64,000 nucleotides of DNA. Source: Balneolia bacterium. GTDB taxonomy: Bacteria; Bacteroidota; Rhodothermia; Balneolales; Cyclonatronaceae. The notes under the pieces were generated by a model. The model was not told the DNA's origin, did no database searches, and saw nothing but the letters and a program-made list of their open reading frames with translations. The translations under genes were made by a program, and so were the position numbers. The stretch is taken from assembly GCA_022565795.1 (NCBI GenBank), contig JAIUMA010000005.1, forward strand, positions 1 through 64,000. Reading direction: 5' to 3'. Below, piece after piece: positions 1 to 8,569 of this stretch (its first letter is position 1; the number at the start of each line of letters is the position of its first letter).

Positions 1-582
1 CCCGTCTACGCTACCTTTGTTGAAGCCACCGGCACGCAGTACGACGACCGCTATGCCGATTTCTACCGCGAGCTAACCGAAGGACGCGCCGGCCACTGGG
101 CGGCTATGCTCCCCAATGAGCTGCCGGATGGCATCAGACGGATAGAAGAACGCTCGCTCCTGGATGGCTTTGAGGTTAATGTGCTGACGAGCGAAAACGG
201 AATTTGGGGGCAAAATGTGTCTACGGTCAACCCGGTTGGCGGTTTGTTTCAGCCATTAGTGCTTGATCTGGTAAGCAACGTCTCTGAGGGCGGTGGCGAT
301 GATGAGGTGCCCTCAGAGTTCGAGCTGCGCCAGAATTACCCCAACCCGTTCAATCCGGGCACGCAGATAACCTACGCGCTTCCCGAAGCCACGCACGTTC
401 GCCTGGAGGTGTACAGCGTGAATGGTCAGCTTGTTACCACCCTGCAAAACAGCATGCAGAGCGCAGGCGTGCACAGCGTAAGCTTCGACTCGCGCAACGC
501 CAACATGGCCAGCGGGGTGTACCTCTACCGTATTGAAGCAGGAAACTACGTTCAGGTAAGAAAGATGCTTCTGGTGAAATAG
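1..582 (+). CDS. Sorting-domain (T9SS-type) secreted protein, 3' end only
   Basis: The frame is open from base 1, so this is the C-terminal part of a longer gene; at least 193 codons are visible. The last 75 or so residues form a C-terminal sorting domain: N-Y-P-N-P-F-N-P near base 340, then a V-Y-S-V-N-G-Q strand, S-G-V-Y-L-Y-R and a final basic K-M-L-L-V-K. In this lineage the domain directs export by the type IX system and is cleaved or anchored at the surface. The upstream part (Y-A-T-F-V-E-A-T-G onward) matches no family I recognise, so the catalytic or binding role is unknown. A GDDE-type acidic linker separates it from the sorting domain. Confidence 0.9.
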   Translation, partial: PVYATFVEATGTQYDDRYADFYRELTEGRAGHWAAMLPNELPDGIRRIEERSLLDGFEVNVLTSENGIWGQNVSTVNPVGGLFQPLVLDLVSNVSEGGGDDEVPSEFELRQNYPNPFNPGTQITYALPEATHVRLEVYSVNGQLVTTLQNSMQSAGVHSVSFDSRNANMASGVYLYRIEAGNYVQVRKMLLVK

Positions 583-591
583 GACGATGGC

Positions 592-631
592 GGCTCAGAG
601 GCAGTTGATGGCTGTTTGGGATGGTCGCTGT
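592..631 (+). repeat. Intergenic repeat copy 1 (GGCTCAGAGGCAGTTGATG type)
   Basis: About 36 bases starting GGCTCAGAGGCAGTTGATGG and ending TGTTTGGGATGGT match 1973-2008 in the same orientation with only a few differences. Each copy sits at one end of a sorting-domain gene. It has no ORF of its own. Confidence 0.55.
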
Positions 632-680
632 GACAGACAGTTCCTGCCTGAAGCCGGGGCTATAGTTTGGCATAATTGAT

Positions 681-715
681 AAATCCGCACCGCAGTTTGT
701 TTGCGGCGCGAATTT
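681..715. terminator. Hairpin between convergent genes
   Basis: Arms AAATCCGCACCGCA and TGCGGCGCGAATTT pair with two mismatches around a short loop. It lies between the stops of two convergent sorting-domain genes, so it could serve both as a bidirectional terminator. There is no long T-run, which lowers confidence. Confidence 0.45.
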
Positions 716-743
716 ATGAAAACGGAAGTTGACTTTGAGAAGC

Positions 744-1772
744 TTACCGTACGAGCGTCATCTTTTTCGTTAAGACCTGATTTCCGGCCTGAAGGCGATA
801 AATATAGACACCACTGCTCAATCCTGCGGCATCGAAATGTACGATGTGTTCACCCTGTGCCTGTCGTGAATGAATAAGGCTTGCTACGTTTCTGCCCTCG
901 AGCGTATACACATCCAGCCGTACATCTGCGGCTTCAGTCAGGCTAAAGCTAATTACAGTAGACGGGTTGAAAGGATTCGGGTAGTTCTGAGCGAGGCTGA
1001 TTTTTGTAACCAGTTCTTCATCACCCGGGATGCTTGTGGCGGGGCAGGTACCCCAGCGAGGCATCTGTGGAAAGGTAAGCCCGCTGTTAGACCCGAAAAA
1101 AGGAGGCATGCTGATAATATTGGTAACGCACCAGTTCGAAATGTTCTGGCTGAAAACGGTAGCAAAGCGAAACATTCCGTTCATATTTGAAACGCTGCTC
1201 ACATCCCAACCTCCGATATCCTGGTTAAACTCAACCGCACTGTAGAACATCTCCCACATGGTGTTTGCAGTTGAAGTGTCCCAGTTGCCAATATCCTGGT
1301 TGAACGCCAAGGCATTTTTAAACATAAAGTTCATGCCAAACACCCCGCTCACATCCCAGTTTGAGATATCCTGATTAAAGCTATGCGCTCCGTTGAACAT
1401 GGAATTCATGGTGAAGACATTGCTGGTGTCCCAGGTGCTGATATCGGCATTGAAGTCAATTTGCCCGTTAAACAGGCTGGACATATCGGTGATGCCGCTG
1501 GTGCATGTGGTTGCAGCATTCTCAGCAGTGATGTCCTCTCGTGTACGCTTGGTAAATGTGACTTCATCACCATTAATCAGAACTACACCGGATTCACCAA
1601 ATTCAGCATCCGGACAAAGAACGGTTACACCATTTTCGGCGATGAAAAAGGTGCCGTTGTCCTGTGCATCTGCTATTTCCGTAATAAAACTGAGTAGAAT
1701 GACCCCAAGAGTAAGTACCCGTAATGAGTTTGTCAGGGGTAGTATTTTTATTTGCTGTATAGAGTTGATCAT
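744..1772 (-). CDS. BspA-like (DUF285) surface protein with sorting domain
   Basis: Predicted exported surface protein of 342 residues. From the chosen ATG at 1772 it starts with a basic segment and a hydrophobic stretch ending A-D-A-Q, a good signal peptide; an upstream ATG at 1853 would place 27 non-signal residues first. The middle has about five repeats of roughly 25 residues of the form F-N-Q-D-I-x-x-W-D-x-S-x-V-x-x-M, the BspA/DUF285 leucine-rich-like repeat linked to adhesion in other bacteria. A C-terminal sorting domain (Q-N-Y-P-N-P-F-N-P to M-T-L-V-R) follows. It is a clear paralogue of the protein at 45113-46306, sharing E-N-G-V-T-V-x-C-P-D-A-E and T-C-T-S-G-I-T segments. Ligand unknown. 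Confidence 0.85.
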   Translation of the reverse strand: MINSIQQIKILPLTNSLRVLTLGVILLSFITEIADAQDNGTFFIAENGVTVLCPDAEFGESGVVLINGDEVTFTKRTREDITAENAATTCTSGITDMSSLFNGQIDFNADISTWDTSNVFTMNSMFNGAHSFNQDISNWDVSGVFGMNFMFKNALAFNQDIGNWDTSTANTMWEMFYSAVEFNQDIGGWDVSSVSNMNGMFRFATVFSQNISNWCVTNIISMPPFFGSNSGLTFPQMPRWGTCPATSIPGDEELVTKISLAQNYPNPFNPSTVISFSLTEAADVRLDVYTLEGRNVASLIHSRQAQGEHIVHFDAAGLSSGVYIYRLQAGNQVLTKKMTLVR

Positions 1773-2326
1773 CTGTTTTGAGAAAGTTTTGGCAGTAAAA
1801 ATGCCTTGATAGGTAGTATGACGGGATCGGGTGGATTGCCTGATCTGTAACAAGTTTATCCGAACCGGCTATAATTATGATATGTTGGGTTCGGATATCA
1901 CTACTGCGTATTTTTTCTATGAAAGTGCCATTCATTAAAAAATACTTTTTAAAAAAATCGATAGGTGCGTAAGGCTCAGAAGCAGTTGACGCCTGTTTGG
2001 GATGGTTCTCCGCTAACCGGCGGATCACAGCGCCTTTTTAGCTTCCCACCGCCGGTAGTCGGTCACAGTGTCGCTCCGCGTTTAGGGTTTGGAGTTTCTC
2101 CCCTTCACCCAGTCTCAGAACCTCTGATACCTGATACCTGAATGATACTATCTGATCTCCATTCAAAAATCGCGTATCGTATATCATCAATCAGAAATCA
2201 ATAATCATCTGTCCTTTTCCCAAAAAAACAATTGAAAAAACAATTGGCTGTGGTTTTTTGATTTATCCCGTCAATTCATCATTTTAGGCACGCTAAACGT
2301 AACGTATCACGAAACATGTACCAATC
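1773..2326. other. Non-coding region with degenerate simple repeats
   Basis: No credible gene. It holds the second copy of the GGCTCAGA repeat (1973-2008), then two short tracts of near-tandem words: CTGATACCTGATACCTGAATGA around 2125-2150 and ATCGCGTATCGTATATCATC around 2170-2190. These resemble the degenerate microrepeats seen elsewhere in the window. Confidence 0.6.
1973..2008 (+). repeat. Intergenic repeat copy 2 (GGCTCAGAAGCAGTTGACG type)
   Basis: Near-copy of 592-631, same orientation, starting GGCTCAGAAGCAGTTGACGC and ending TGTTTGGGATGGTTC. It lies just upstream of the BspA-like gene. Confidence 0.55.
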
Positions 2327-2938
2327 ATGTATAAATTGAAAAACATGCTGAATATCCGCTCTTTCTTTCTCGTAGTTGTACTGCCTTTTGTGCTTTTTGC
2401 CTGCGGTGCCGATGAGCCGCGCGACCCGATTGAAGACGAACTTCTTGCAGAGCCAACCGTCCACGAACAGTTTTTTGCTAACCTGGCCAGTCTCTGCGGT
2501 GAGCAGTTTACCGGAGCAAGCACGTTCCCCGACGATGACGATCATGCGCTTGTAAATACCGAACTGAATGTATTTGTAGAGACCTGCGCCGACGATCGTA
2601 TCGATGTGAAGCTTTTCCGCGACGGCGACACCTGGCATGCCACATGGATTCTGGAAATGAGGGATGAAGGGCTTCATCTCTATCACGACCACATTGGCGA
2701 TAAGGAGTATCCGGAGGGAGAAGAGCCCAACACCGGCTATGGTGGATTTGCTGACATGCGCGGCTCTGCTACCACGCAGTATTTCCCGGCCGACCAGAAT
2801 ACAGCCGACATGCTTCCTGAAGCATCCACTAACGTCTGGATGATGGACATGGACCTTGAAAACGGCGTGTTTGTTTACTACCTGGAGCGCCACGAAGAGC
2901 CACGCTTCCGGGCAGAACTCACCTTGGTCGAGAACTAA
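2327..2938 (+). CDS. Hypothetical lipoprotein
   Basis: A 203-residue protein with a lipoprotein signal peptide: hydrophobic stretch, then lipobox L-F-A-C about 26 residues in, followed by an acidic segment. An in-frame ATG at 2345 gives a tighter signal and may be the true start. The mature part has four cysteines and ends in a strand-rich region around Y-L-E-R-H-E-E-P-R-F-R-A-E-L. I do not recognise the family. It is monocistronic, with a strong terminator 35 bases after the stop. Confidence 0.75.
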   Translation: MYKLKNMLNIRSFFLVVVLPFVLFACGADEPRDPIEDELLAEPTVHEQFFANLASLCGEQFTGASTFPDDDDHALVNTELNVFVETCADDRIDVKLFRDGDTWHATWILEMRDEGLHLYHDHIGDKEYPEGEEPNTGYGGFADMRGSATTQYFPADQNTADMLPEASTNVWMMDMDLENGVFVYYLERHEEPRFRAELTLVEN

Positions 2939-2973
2939 GCACAAGGCACAAGGATCAATTTCCAATTGATAAA

Positions 2974-3007
2974 GGGGAACCCGGTTAAATATCGGGTTCC
3001 CTTTTTT
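2974..3007. terminator. Rho-independent terminator
   Basis: GGGAACCCG and CGGGTTCCC form a perfect 9-bp stem with a short AT-rich loop, followed by six T. It lies between the lipoprotein stop and the convergent nfo stop, and the A-run on the other side lets it work for both. Confidence 0.85.
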
Positions 3008-3010
3008 GCA

Positions 3011-3856
3011 TCAGTTGTTTATTTCCGCTATCAATGCAGCGATTTCTTCGGCCCATCCTTCAGGGTTCGGGGTTTCCAGAATGAACGGTATGCCGTTAAA
3101 TCTGTCATCTTTCATAATCCGGGCAAAGCAGTTCCAGCCGATAAAGCCTTCGCCCAGGCGGTCGTGCCGGTCCACCCTTGTGCCAAGCTCCTTCTTTGAG
3201 TCGTTCAGGTGCATAGCCATCAGTTTCTCGAAGCCCACGATTTCTTCAAACTCCCTGAAGGTTTGGGTGAAGCCCTCATCGGTCGACAAATCGTATCCGG
3301 ACGCAAAAGCGTGGGCCGTATCTATGCACACGCCCACCCGGTCCTGCTGCTCGACCTGCTCCATGATGGCTGCAAGATGCTCAAAGCGATAGCCCACGTT
3401 CGAACCCTGACCCGCCGTATTTTCGATTACGGCACGAACGAAGGTGGTTTTCGAAAGCCCAATATTTATTGATTCAGCGATAATGGCTATACATTCGTCT
3501 TCAGAAATTCTCTTAAGGTGGCTGCCCGGATGAAAGTTGAGCATGGTAATACCGAGCTGCTCACACCGCTGAAGCTCATCCAGAAAAGCCGCGCGTGACT
3601 TCTCCAGCTTATCCGGCTCCGGATGCCCCAGATTGATAAGATAGCTGTCGTGAGGGATGATGGCATCCGGACTGAATCCGAACGTTTTGCAGTTCTCCTT
3701 AAAACCGCGAATGCTCTCTTCGATGAGCGGCGGTGCCGTCCACTGCCGCTGGTTTTTGGTGAACAGCGCGAAACCGGTTGCCCCAATTTCGTGTGCCCGC
3801 TCCGGTACGTTTTCCACTCCGCCCGCAGCGCTGACGTGTGCTCCGATGTATTTCAT
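3011..3856 (-). CDS. nfo: Deoxyribonuclease IV (AP endonuclease)
   Basis: Endonuclease IV cleaves 5' of abasic sites in base excision repair, using a three-zinc centre in a TIM barrel. The 281 residues match the usual length (E. coli 285). Family motifs are all present: [13 protein letters not shown] at the start, [38 protein letters not shown] and D-R-H-D-R-L-G-E-G. The start at 3856 is fixed by this N-terminal motif; the longer reading from 3952 adds unrelated residues. It stands alone, convergent with the lipoprotein gene. Confidence 0.97.
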   Translation of the reverse strand: MKYIGAHVSAAGGVENVPERAHEIGATGFALFTKNQRQWTAPPLIEESIRGFKENCKTFGFSPDAIIPHDSYLINLGHPEPDKLEKSRAAFLDELQRCEQLGITMLNFHPGSHLKRISEDECIAIIAESINIGLSKTTFVRAVIENTAGQGSNVGYRFEHLAAIMEQVEQQDRVGVCIDTAHAFASGYDLSTDEGFTQTFREFEEIVGFEKLMAMHLNDSKKELGTRVDRHDRLGEGFIGWNCFARIMKDDRFNGIPFILETPNPEGWAEEIAALIAEINN

Positions 3857-4354
3857 AATTCTAAGTAGTTTGATTTCATTTGAAGACAGATTCTTTTCCA
3901 ACCCAATATTATCATTATGAGTGGAATTGTGAATTGGTGAATCGTAAACCATCGGGGCGTGGAGGAAGAATAAAATTTGTTACCTGCACAGATTTATCAG
4001 GGGGAGAGTCAACATTTTACGGTCTGATTCCACAGCACTTCTTAACGCTATTCTTTTGGGCCGGATATAGTGCCGGCATTTCGCAACCTTCGTGTTCTTG
4101 GTGCCTGCCAGGAATGGGGGCTTTTTAGTGTTTACCTAACCGTAAGGGTAGGTCTGCATGCCGGGATGAGCAGGGTTTCCTTCAAAGGCAGATATTAAGC
4201 AAGAGACACTAAAATATTTTACAGCACAAGATATGGTCTCTAAATGCGAGCTTATATATACACCTGAATTACGGTCGGGTATATCGCGATCATTTTTTGT
4301 AATATCAGCGTAGTATCCTGTTTTCCTCGCTGAATTAACCGCCCCATTTGCCGT
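3857..4354. other. Intergenic region, no gene seen
   Basis: About 500 bases without a supported gene. A short AATTGTGAATTGGTGAA microrepeat lies at 3925-3945, of the class also seen at 10947-10978 and 11667-11700. A GCTTTTTAGTGTTTACC word near 4120 belongs to the AAACACTAAAAA motif class. No clear promoter could be fixed for the phospholipase gene. Confidence 0.5.
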
Positions 4355-5647
4355 ATGACTTTCAAACTCTCCCTGAAAAAGCTGATTCTTGGTATCCTGT
4401 CCCTGTTTCTGATCTATTTGATCGGCACACTTTTGTTCTTTAACGCCACCCCGGTTGAGATACTGATAACTTCAGAGGTTGAGGTTTCACACGGGGTGAA
4501 GGACGACCAGTTCCGCATCGAAAGCGCTCAGCTTTCCGGTCGGGCATGGGTTGGGGGAAATGACATTCAGGTTCTGACGCGCGGCAGTGAGATTTTTCAC
4601 GCCATGTTCAACGATATCGGAAGCGCCAGCCGGAGCATCACCAAAGAAACCTACAATTTTTATGGAGATGATGTCGCAAAGCCCATGGCCGAAGCCCTCA
4701 GCGAAGCAGCCGAACGAGGGGTACAGGTTAAGTTTCTGATGGATTTTATCGGTTCGGCCCTTGCCGAAAACGGGCTGTTCGACAACATGCGCGATTCGGG
4801 CGTAGAGGTGGAGCGCTGGCGTGAGCCGGCCTGGTATCAGATTGCCCGATTCAACCACCGCACGCACCGGAAGCTGCTGAACATTGACGGCCGGGTAGCC
4901 TACACCGGAGGCGCCAACACGGCCGACCCCTGGCTGCCCGACCACGAAGACGGTGGATACAAGGATTACCATTTCCGGATTACGGGTCCGGTTGTGAGTG
5001 AAATGCAGGGTGCATTTGCGGAAAACTGGGCATCAGCCCGAGGAGAGCTGATTACCGGTCCTGAGTTCTTCAGAACGCCATCCGAAACGGGAAACCTGCT
5101 GGTACAGGTCACGACTTCCCACCCGAGAGAAGGTCAGAAACGGGTACGGACCATGCTGCTTTACGCTATGGCCTCGGCAGAGGAAAGCATACGTATCGGT
5201 TCGGCCTACTTTTTCCCGGATGATAAATTTATTGATGCGATGCTGGCTGCACGCCAACGCGGCGTTCAGATTCAGCTGCTCATGCCCGGCGAAACCATCG
5301 ATCAGAACTACGTACGACTCGCATCACAAACGCTCTGGGGACCTCTGTTCGAGGCCGGCGTTGAAATCTATGAGTACAACAACACCATGTACCACGCCAA
5401 AAAAATGATCGTTGATGACTACTTTGTGACCGTCGGCTCCACCAATTTCGACAATCGCTCGTTTCGCCTGAACGACGAGACCAACATCAACATACTTGAT
5501 GAAACCTTCGGTGAAACCATGACGTCTTACTTCCTGGATGACATTGGAGCCTCGGAGCGCATCACCCTTGAGGAATGGGAGAACCGGCCGTTGCTTCATC
5601 GCATCTGGGGGCACGTTGTAGCCCGAACAATTGGCTCCTATTTATAG
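4355..5647 (+). CDS. Cardiolipin synthase / phospholipase D-like protein
   Basis: A membrane-anchored phosphatidyltransferase-type enzyme of 430 residues. One hydrophobic segment (about residues 8-30) is followed by two HKD domains. The first has H-R-K-L-L-N-I-D-G with T-G-G-A-N downstream; the second has H-A-K-K-M-I-V-D-D with G-S-T-N-F-D-N-R-S-F. Both copies keep the H, K and D expected for the two-half active site. Such enzymes join phosphatidylglycerol units into cardiolipin. It is nearer in size and single-anchor layout to ClsB/ClsC than to ClsA, but other phospholipase D-family activity is possible. The gene stands alone. Confidence 0.88.
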   Translation: MTFKLSLKKLILGILSLFLIYLIGTLLFFNATPVEILITSEVEVSHGVKDDQFRIESAQLSGRAWVGGNDIQVLTRGSEIFHAMFNDIGSASRSITKETYNFYGDDVAKPMAEALSEAAERGVQVKFLMDFIGSALAENGLFDNMRDSGVEVERWREPAWYQIARFNHRTHRKLLNIDGRVAYTGGANTADPWLPDHEDGGYKDYHFRITGPVVSEMQGAFAENWASARGELITGPEFFRTPSETGNLLVQVTTSHPREGQKRVRTMLLYAMASAEESIRIGSAYFFPDDKFIDAMLAARQRGVQIQLLMPGETIDQNYVRLASQTLWGPLFEAGVEIYEYNNTMYHAKKMIVDDYFVTVGSTNFDNRSFRLNDETNINILDETFGETMTSYFLDDIGASERITLEEWENRPLLHRIWGHVVARTIGSYL

Positions 5648-5733
5648 AAGATTAGTCGAATCGTAATTAGATATTTTTTATACTAAAGCCAGCATACGCA
5701 CCTACTCAAAACCACCAGCAGCTATTACCAACC

Positions 5734-6897
5734 ATGAAAAATCAATCACACGCGCTTCGGTGTACGCTACTGTTTCTACTGCTTGCCATTACCGCCTGTG
5801 GCAACGGCGGGGAAACCTCTTCTGAAAGCGAATACACTGAAATCAGCTCTTTGCCGGCCATCACGCCGGAAACCGTCCTTACCATTTCGGACAGCGATGA
5901 TCTCCTTTTTAACTTTGTTTCTCATGTTGAACCAACAAGCGAGGGTCATATTCTGGCGCTCGATGCCAGAACCTCAAGGGCATTTCTTTTTTCGGGTGAT
6001 GGCACTCTGCTCGAGACCGGCATTGGCGAGGGAAGTGGCCCCGGAGAGTCTCAGTTTACCAGCTCCCGCTTTTCGCTAAACGACAACGATGAGTTCATGA
6101 TTTTTAGTCAGGTCCTCAGACGCGCATCAACCTACAGGATTGAAGACGGCAGCATTCATCACCTTACAGACCTGACCATGGAGCGATTTCCGAACGGGTT
6201 CGAACTGCTTTCGGATGGAAACATCCTGATTTACGAGAGAAAAGAGACTACGCCGGATGGTCGGGACTACGAGCGGTTCAGCATCATGAGTCCTGAGGGT
6301 GAAGTTGTTCGTGATGAGTTCCTCACTCTTCCGGGTGCAGAAACGCTGGAAATCCGCAATGAGGCCGGTGCTTTAATGGTTAGCATCAGCAGTCCGCATC
6401 ACCCTGCGAATATGTTTGCCGCTGATGATGACATCATGCTTGTTGCCAACCACAAAACGCTGGGTTTTGATATGTACAGCATCAGCAGCGGGGAGCTTTT
6501 GCGGGAGGTGAGGCTGCCGGTCCGCATGCAGCCCATCAGCCGTGATGAAAACCGGGTCTACGTCGAAGCGTATATTGAAGCGTTCGGGATGTCAACCAGC
6601 CAGGCAAGCGGACTACTATCTGAGATGCCTGACACGCGCGGAGTTATTAGCGATATCAGGTACGACCGTTCGGGCTTTGTTTGGCTGCGGCTTACCTACG
6701 GACCGGGCGAACCGGAAAACACCTATCGGTGGGTTGTGCTTTCCGGGACCGGTGAGCTCCTGGGCCGTTGGGATAACGAGGCCGGTGCCCGCTTGCTGCA
6801 TGTGCAGGATGGCCGGATGTATACCGCCTCGGAAGACGAAAATGAGCTTCAGCAGATTCAGATTCTGGATAGCGGCCTGGAGACGCCATCATCCTGA
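5734..6897 (+). CDS. Six-bladed beta-propeller lipoprotein 1
   Basis: Lipoprotein of 387 residues with lipobox I-T-A-C after about 22 residues and a serine/glutamate-rich linker. The body has blade-like repeats, with F-L-F-S-G-D-G-T-L-L and G-I-G-E-G-S-G-P-G-E-S-Q-F as the clearest block; this G-x-G-x-G-P-G-E-F pattern is typical of 6-bladed propeller (NHL-like) lipoproteins. It is most similar to the protein at 8570-9724 (shared T-S-E-G-x-I-L, G-I-G-E-G, N-D-N-x-E-F) and more distantly to 6937-8115. Role unknown; the fold suggests a binding or scaffold function in the periplasm or at the outer membrane. Confidence 0.82.
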   Translation: MKNQSHALRCTLLFLLLAITACGNGGETSSESEYTEISSLPAITPETVLTISDSDDLLFNFVSHVEPTSEGHILALDARTSRAFLFSGDGTLLETGIGEGSGPGESQFTSSRFSLNDNDEFMIFSQVLRRASTYRIEDGSIHHLTDLTMERFPNGFELLSDGNILIYERKETTPDGRDYERFSIMSPEGEVVRDEFLTLPGAETLEIRNEAGALMVSISSPHHPANMFAADDDIMLVANHKTLGFDMYSISSGELLREVRLPVRMQPISRDENRVYVEAYIEAFGMSTSQASGLLSEMPDTRGVISDIRYDRSGFVWLRLTYGPGEPENTYRWVVLSGTGELLGRWDNEAGARLLHVQDGRMYTASEDENELQQIQILDSGLETPSS

Positions 6898-6936
6898 TAC
6901 ACATTCTCCATCGTTAAGTTATAATCTAAAGTACCT

Positions 6937-8115
6937 ATGAAAACTACCGTACAACTTTTCGCGACTTTCCTTTTCGGAATCGTATTTTTAGGATGTGGCC
7001 AGTCGCCCGATGATGCAGCCCAAAGCCAAACCGAAGAACTGCCTGCAGAAAACACCATCACCCTTGAGCCAATCGTCTCACTTGAATCCTTCGGTGATCA
7101 TTACATATCCGGAATCCGTACGCCTATGCCGGCTTCAAACGGTGACATCATCATTAGTGAATTCAGCGCGCAGCAGCTGTTTCGGATCAGCGCTGACGGA
7201 GAGCTGCTCCAAACCATCGGCCGCGACGGACGCGGACCGGGGGAGTTTCAGTCCATATACAGCCTGCTGATGGCGCCCGGCGACTCGTTGCACGTATTTG
7301 ATATAAATAATTCAAGGCATCAGGTTTTTGGTACCGACGGTGAGACATGGAGATCCGCGAGGGAACTGGAGCGTATGCGGCCGAATGCGGGCACAGAAGG
7401 CCGGAAACAATTTGCTCCGAGCCGTGTTTTTGAGGCAGATGGTGAGCTGTTTGGTCTTTTTAGAAACCATATCGTAGTTGGCGATACGGCCACGATGTAC
7501 CAAAGCTGGATTAGCCGCGTAAACCATAACCTGCATCCGGCTGATGACGAGGAGATTTTGCTAAAAACCGGGGAAGATGCTCTGGTCATTCGAATGGATA
7601 ACCGTGGCATTGTCACGAACACGCACCCGTTCTCATATCGCCTGTTTCGTAACTGGAACCCAAACGAGCAGCTCCTTGCCGAGATTTCAAATGAAAACGC
7701 CGAGTTGCGCCACTACAATGTTGATGGCGAGCTGATTCGCTCCGTGCAGCTCCCCTACGAAAAGCTTGAGGCTGATGTGGCGGCCAGAGCAGACTACGAG
7801 CGACAGATGTCAGAATATGGCAATGAGGCTGTGCAATTGACCAGAAGCAAGCATCTGCCCTTCGAGCCTCTGGTGCGTGAATTTATTGCGGACGATGAAG
7901 GCCGCTACTGGATACAAATGAGCCGAAGCGACACCGATAGCCCGAACTGGATTGTCTTCAGCGCAGCAGGCGAAATCCTTGGAGCGGTAACCTTTCATAT
8001 CGATTTTGAGGCCGGAACGGCAACCATGCCCATGCTGATCCAAAACAACCGCCTTTATGCCATGCACTATGAAGAATTCGAGCCATCGTTCAGGATTTTT
8101 GATATTCAGTTTTGA
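6937..8115 (+). CDS. Six-bladed beta-propeller lipoprotein 2
   Basis: Lipoprotein of 392 residues with lipobox F-L-G-C and the same propeller style: I-S-A-D-G-E-L-L-Q-T-I-G-R-D-G-R-G-P-G-E-F around residue 85-105 is the textbook blade motif. It begins 39 bases after the first propeller gene and is followed after 27 bases by a small membrane protein gene, so co-transcription is likely. It is the most divergent of the three propellers. No active-site signature is visible. Confidence 0.85.
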   Translation: MKTTVQLFATFLFGIVFLGCGQSPDDAAQSQTEELPAENTITLEPIVSLESFGDHYISGIRTPMPASNGDIIISEFSAQQLFRISADGELLQTIGRDGRGPGEFQSIYSLLMAPGDSLHVFDINNSRHQVFGTDGETWRSARELERMRPNAGTEGRKQFAPSRVFEADGELFGLFRNHIVVGDTATMYQSWISRVNHNLHPADDEEILLKTGEDALVIRMDNRGIVTNTHPFSYRLFRNWNPNEQLLAEISNENAELRHYNVDGELIRSVQLPYEKLEADVAARADYERQMSEYGNEAVQLTRSKHLPFEPLVREFIADDEGRYWIQMSRSDTDSPNWIVFSAAGEILGAVTFHIDFEAGTATMPMLIQNNRLYAMHYEEFEPSFRIFDIQF

Positions 8116-8142
8116 CGGTTTTATGAACAGCTAAACCAACCT

Positions 8143-8493
8143 ATGCTTGTGGGCACGCATCAGAAAACACCTGCCGGAACCGGGACAGCAGCCAAAACGG
8201 ATTCTTCAGCGCGTCAGGCTCCTGAATGGGAGAACATACGCAGCAAAGGACGCATTCGGTACACCCTGGTGCAGGGAGGCCTGCTGGCGGTAATTGTGAT
8301 GATGTGGATCTATATCTGGCGGGCCATCACTCTTGGCACTCTGCCGATTATTCGGGCCGAGACGCTTCTGACCGAATTATTCATCGCGCTGTGCATCAGC
8401 CTGCCTGTTTATGCATTTGTGATGTGGCCCCTGAACGAACGGTTTTATGCCCGTAGTGTGAATGGAAATGAGGAAGGCGATAGAGGGCTATAG
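8143..8493 (+). CDS. Small two-helix membrane protein
   Basis: A 116-residue hypothetical protein. The first 45 residues are polar and alanine/threonine rich; two hydrophobic helices follow, L-L-A-V-I-V-M-M-W-I-Y-I-W near residue 50 and a second ending V-Y-A-F-V-M-W-P-L-N near residue 100. I do not recognise it. Its place inside the propeller-lipoprotein array suggests a linked role, but the 76-base gap to the next gene leaves this open. Confidence 0.6.
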   Translation: MLVGTHQKTPAGTGTAAKTDSSARQAPEWENIRSKGRIRYTLVQGGLLAVIVMMWIYIWRAITLGTLPIIRAETLLTELFIALCISLPVYAFVMWPLNERFYARSVNGNEEGDRGL

Positions 8494-8569
8494 TTTTTTT
8501 ACCGGTTTTACGTTTTGATTATTTTAGTTAACATAGCTGTCTGTTTATCACCTTAAAACACATATTATT

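Noticed and set aside
2327-2344. First ATG of the lipoprotein gene as the sole start
   Set aside because: A second ATG at 2345 yields a signal peptide of more usual length; both are left open.
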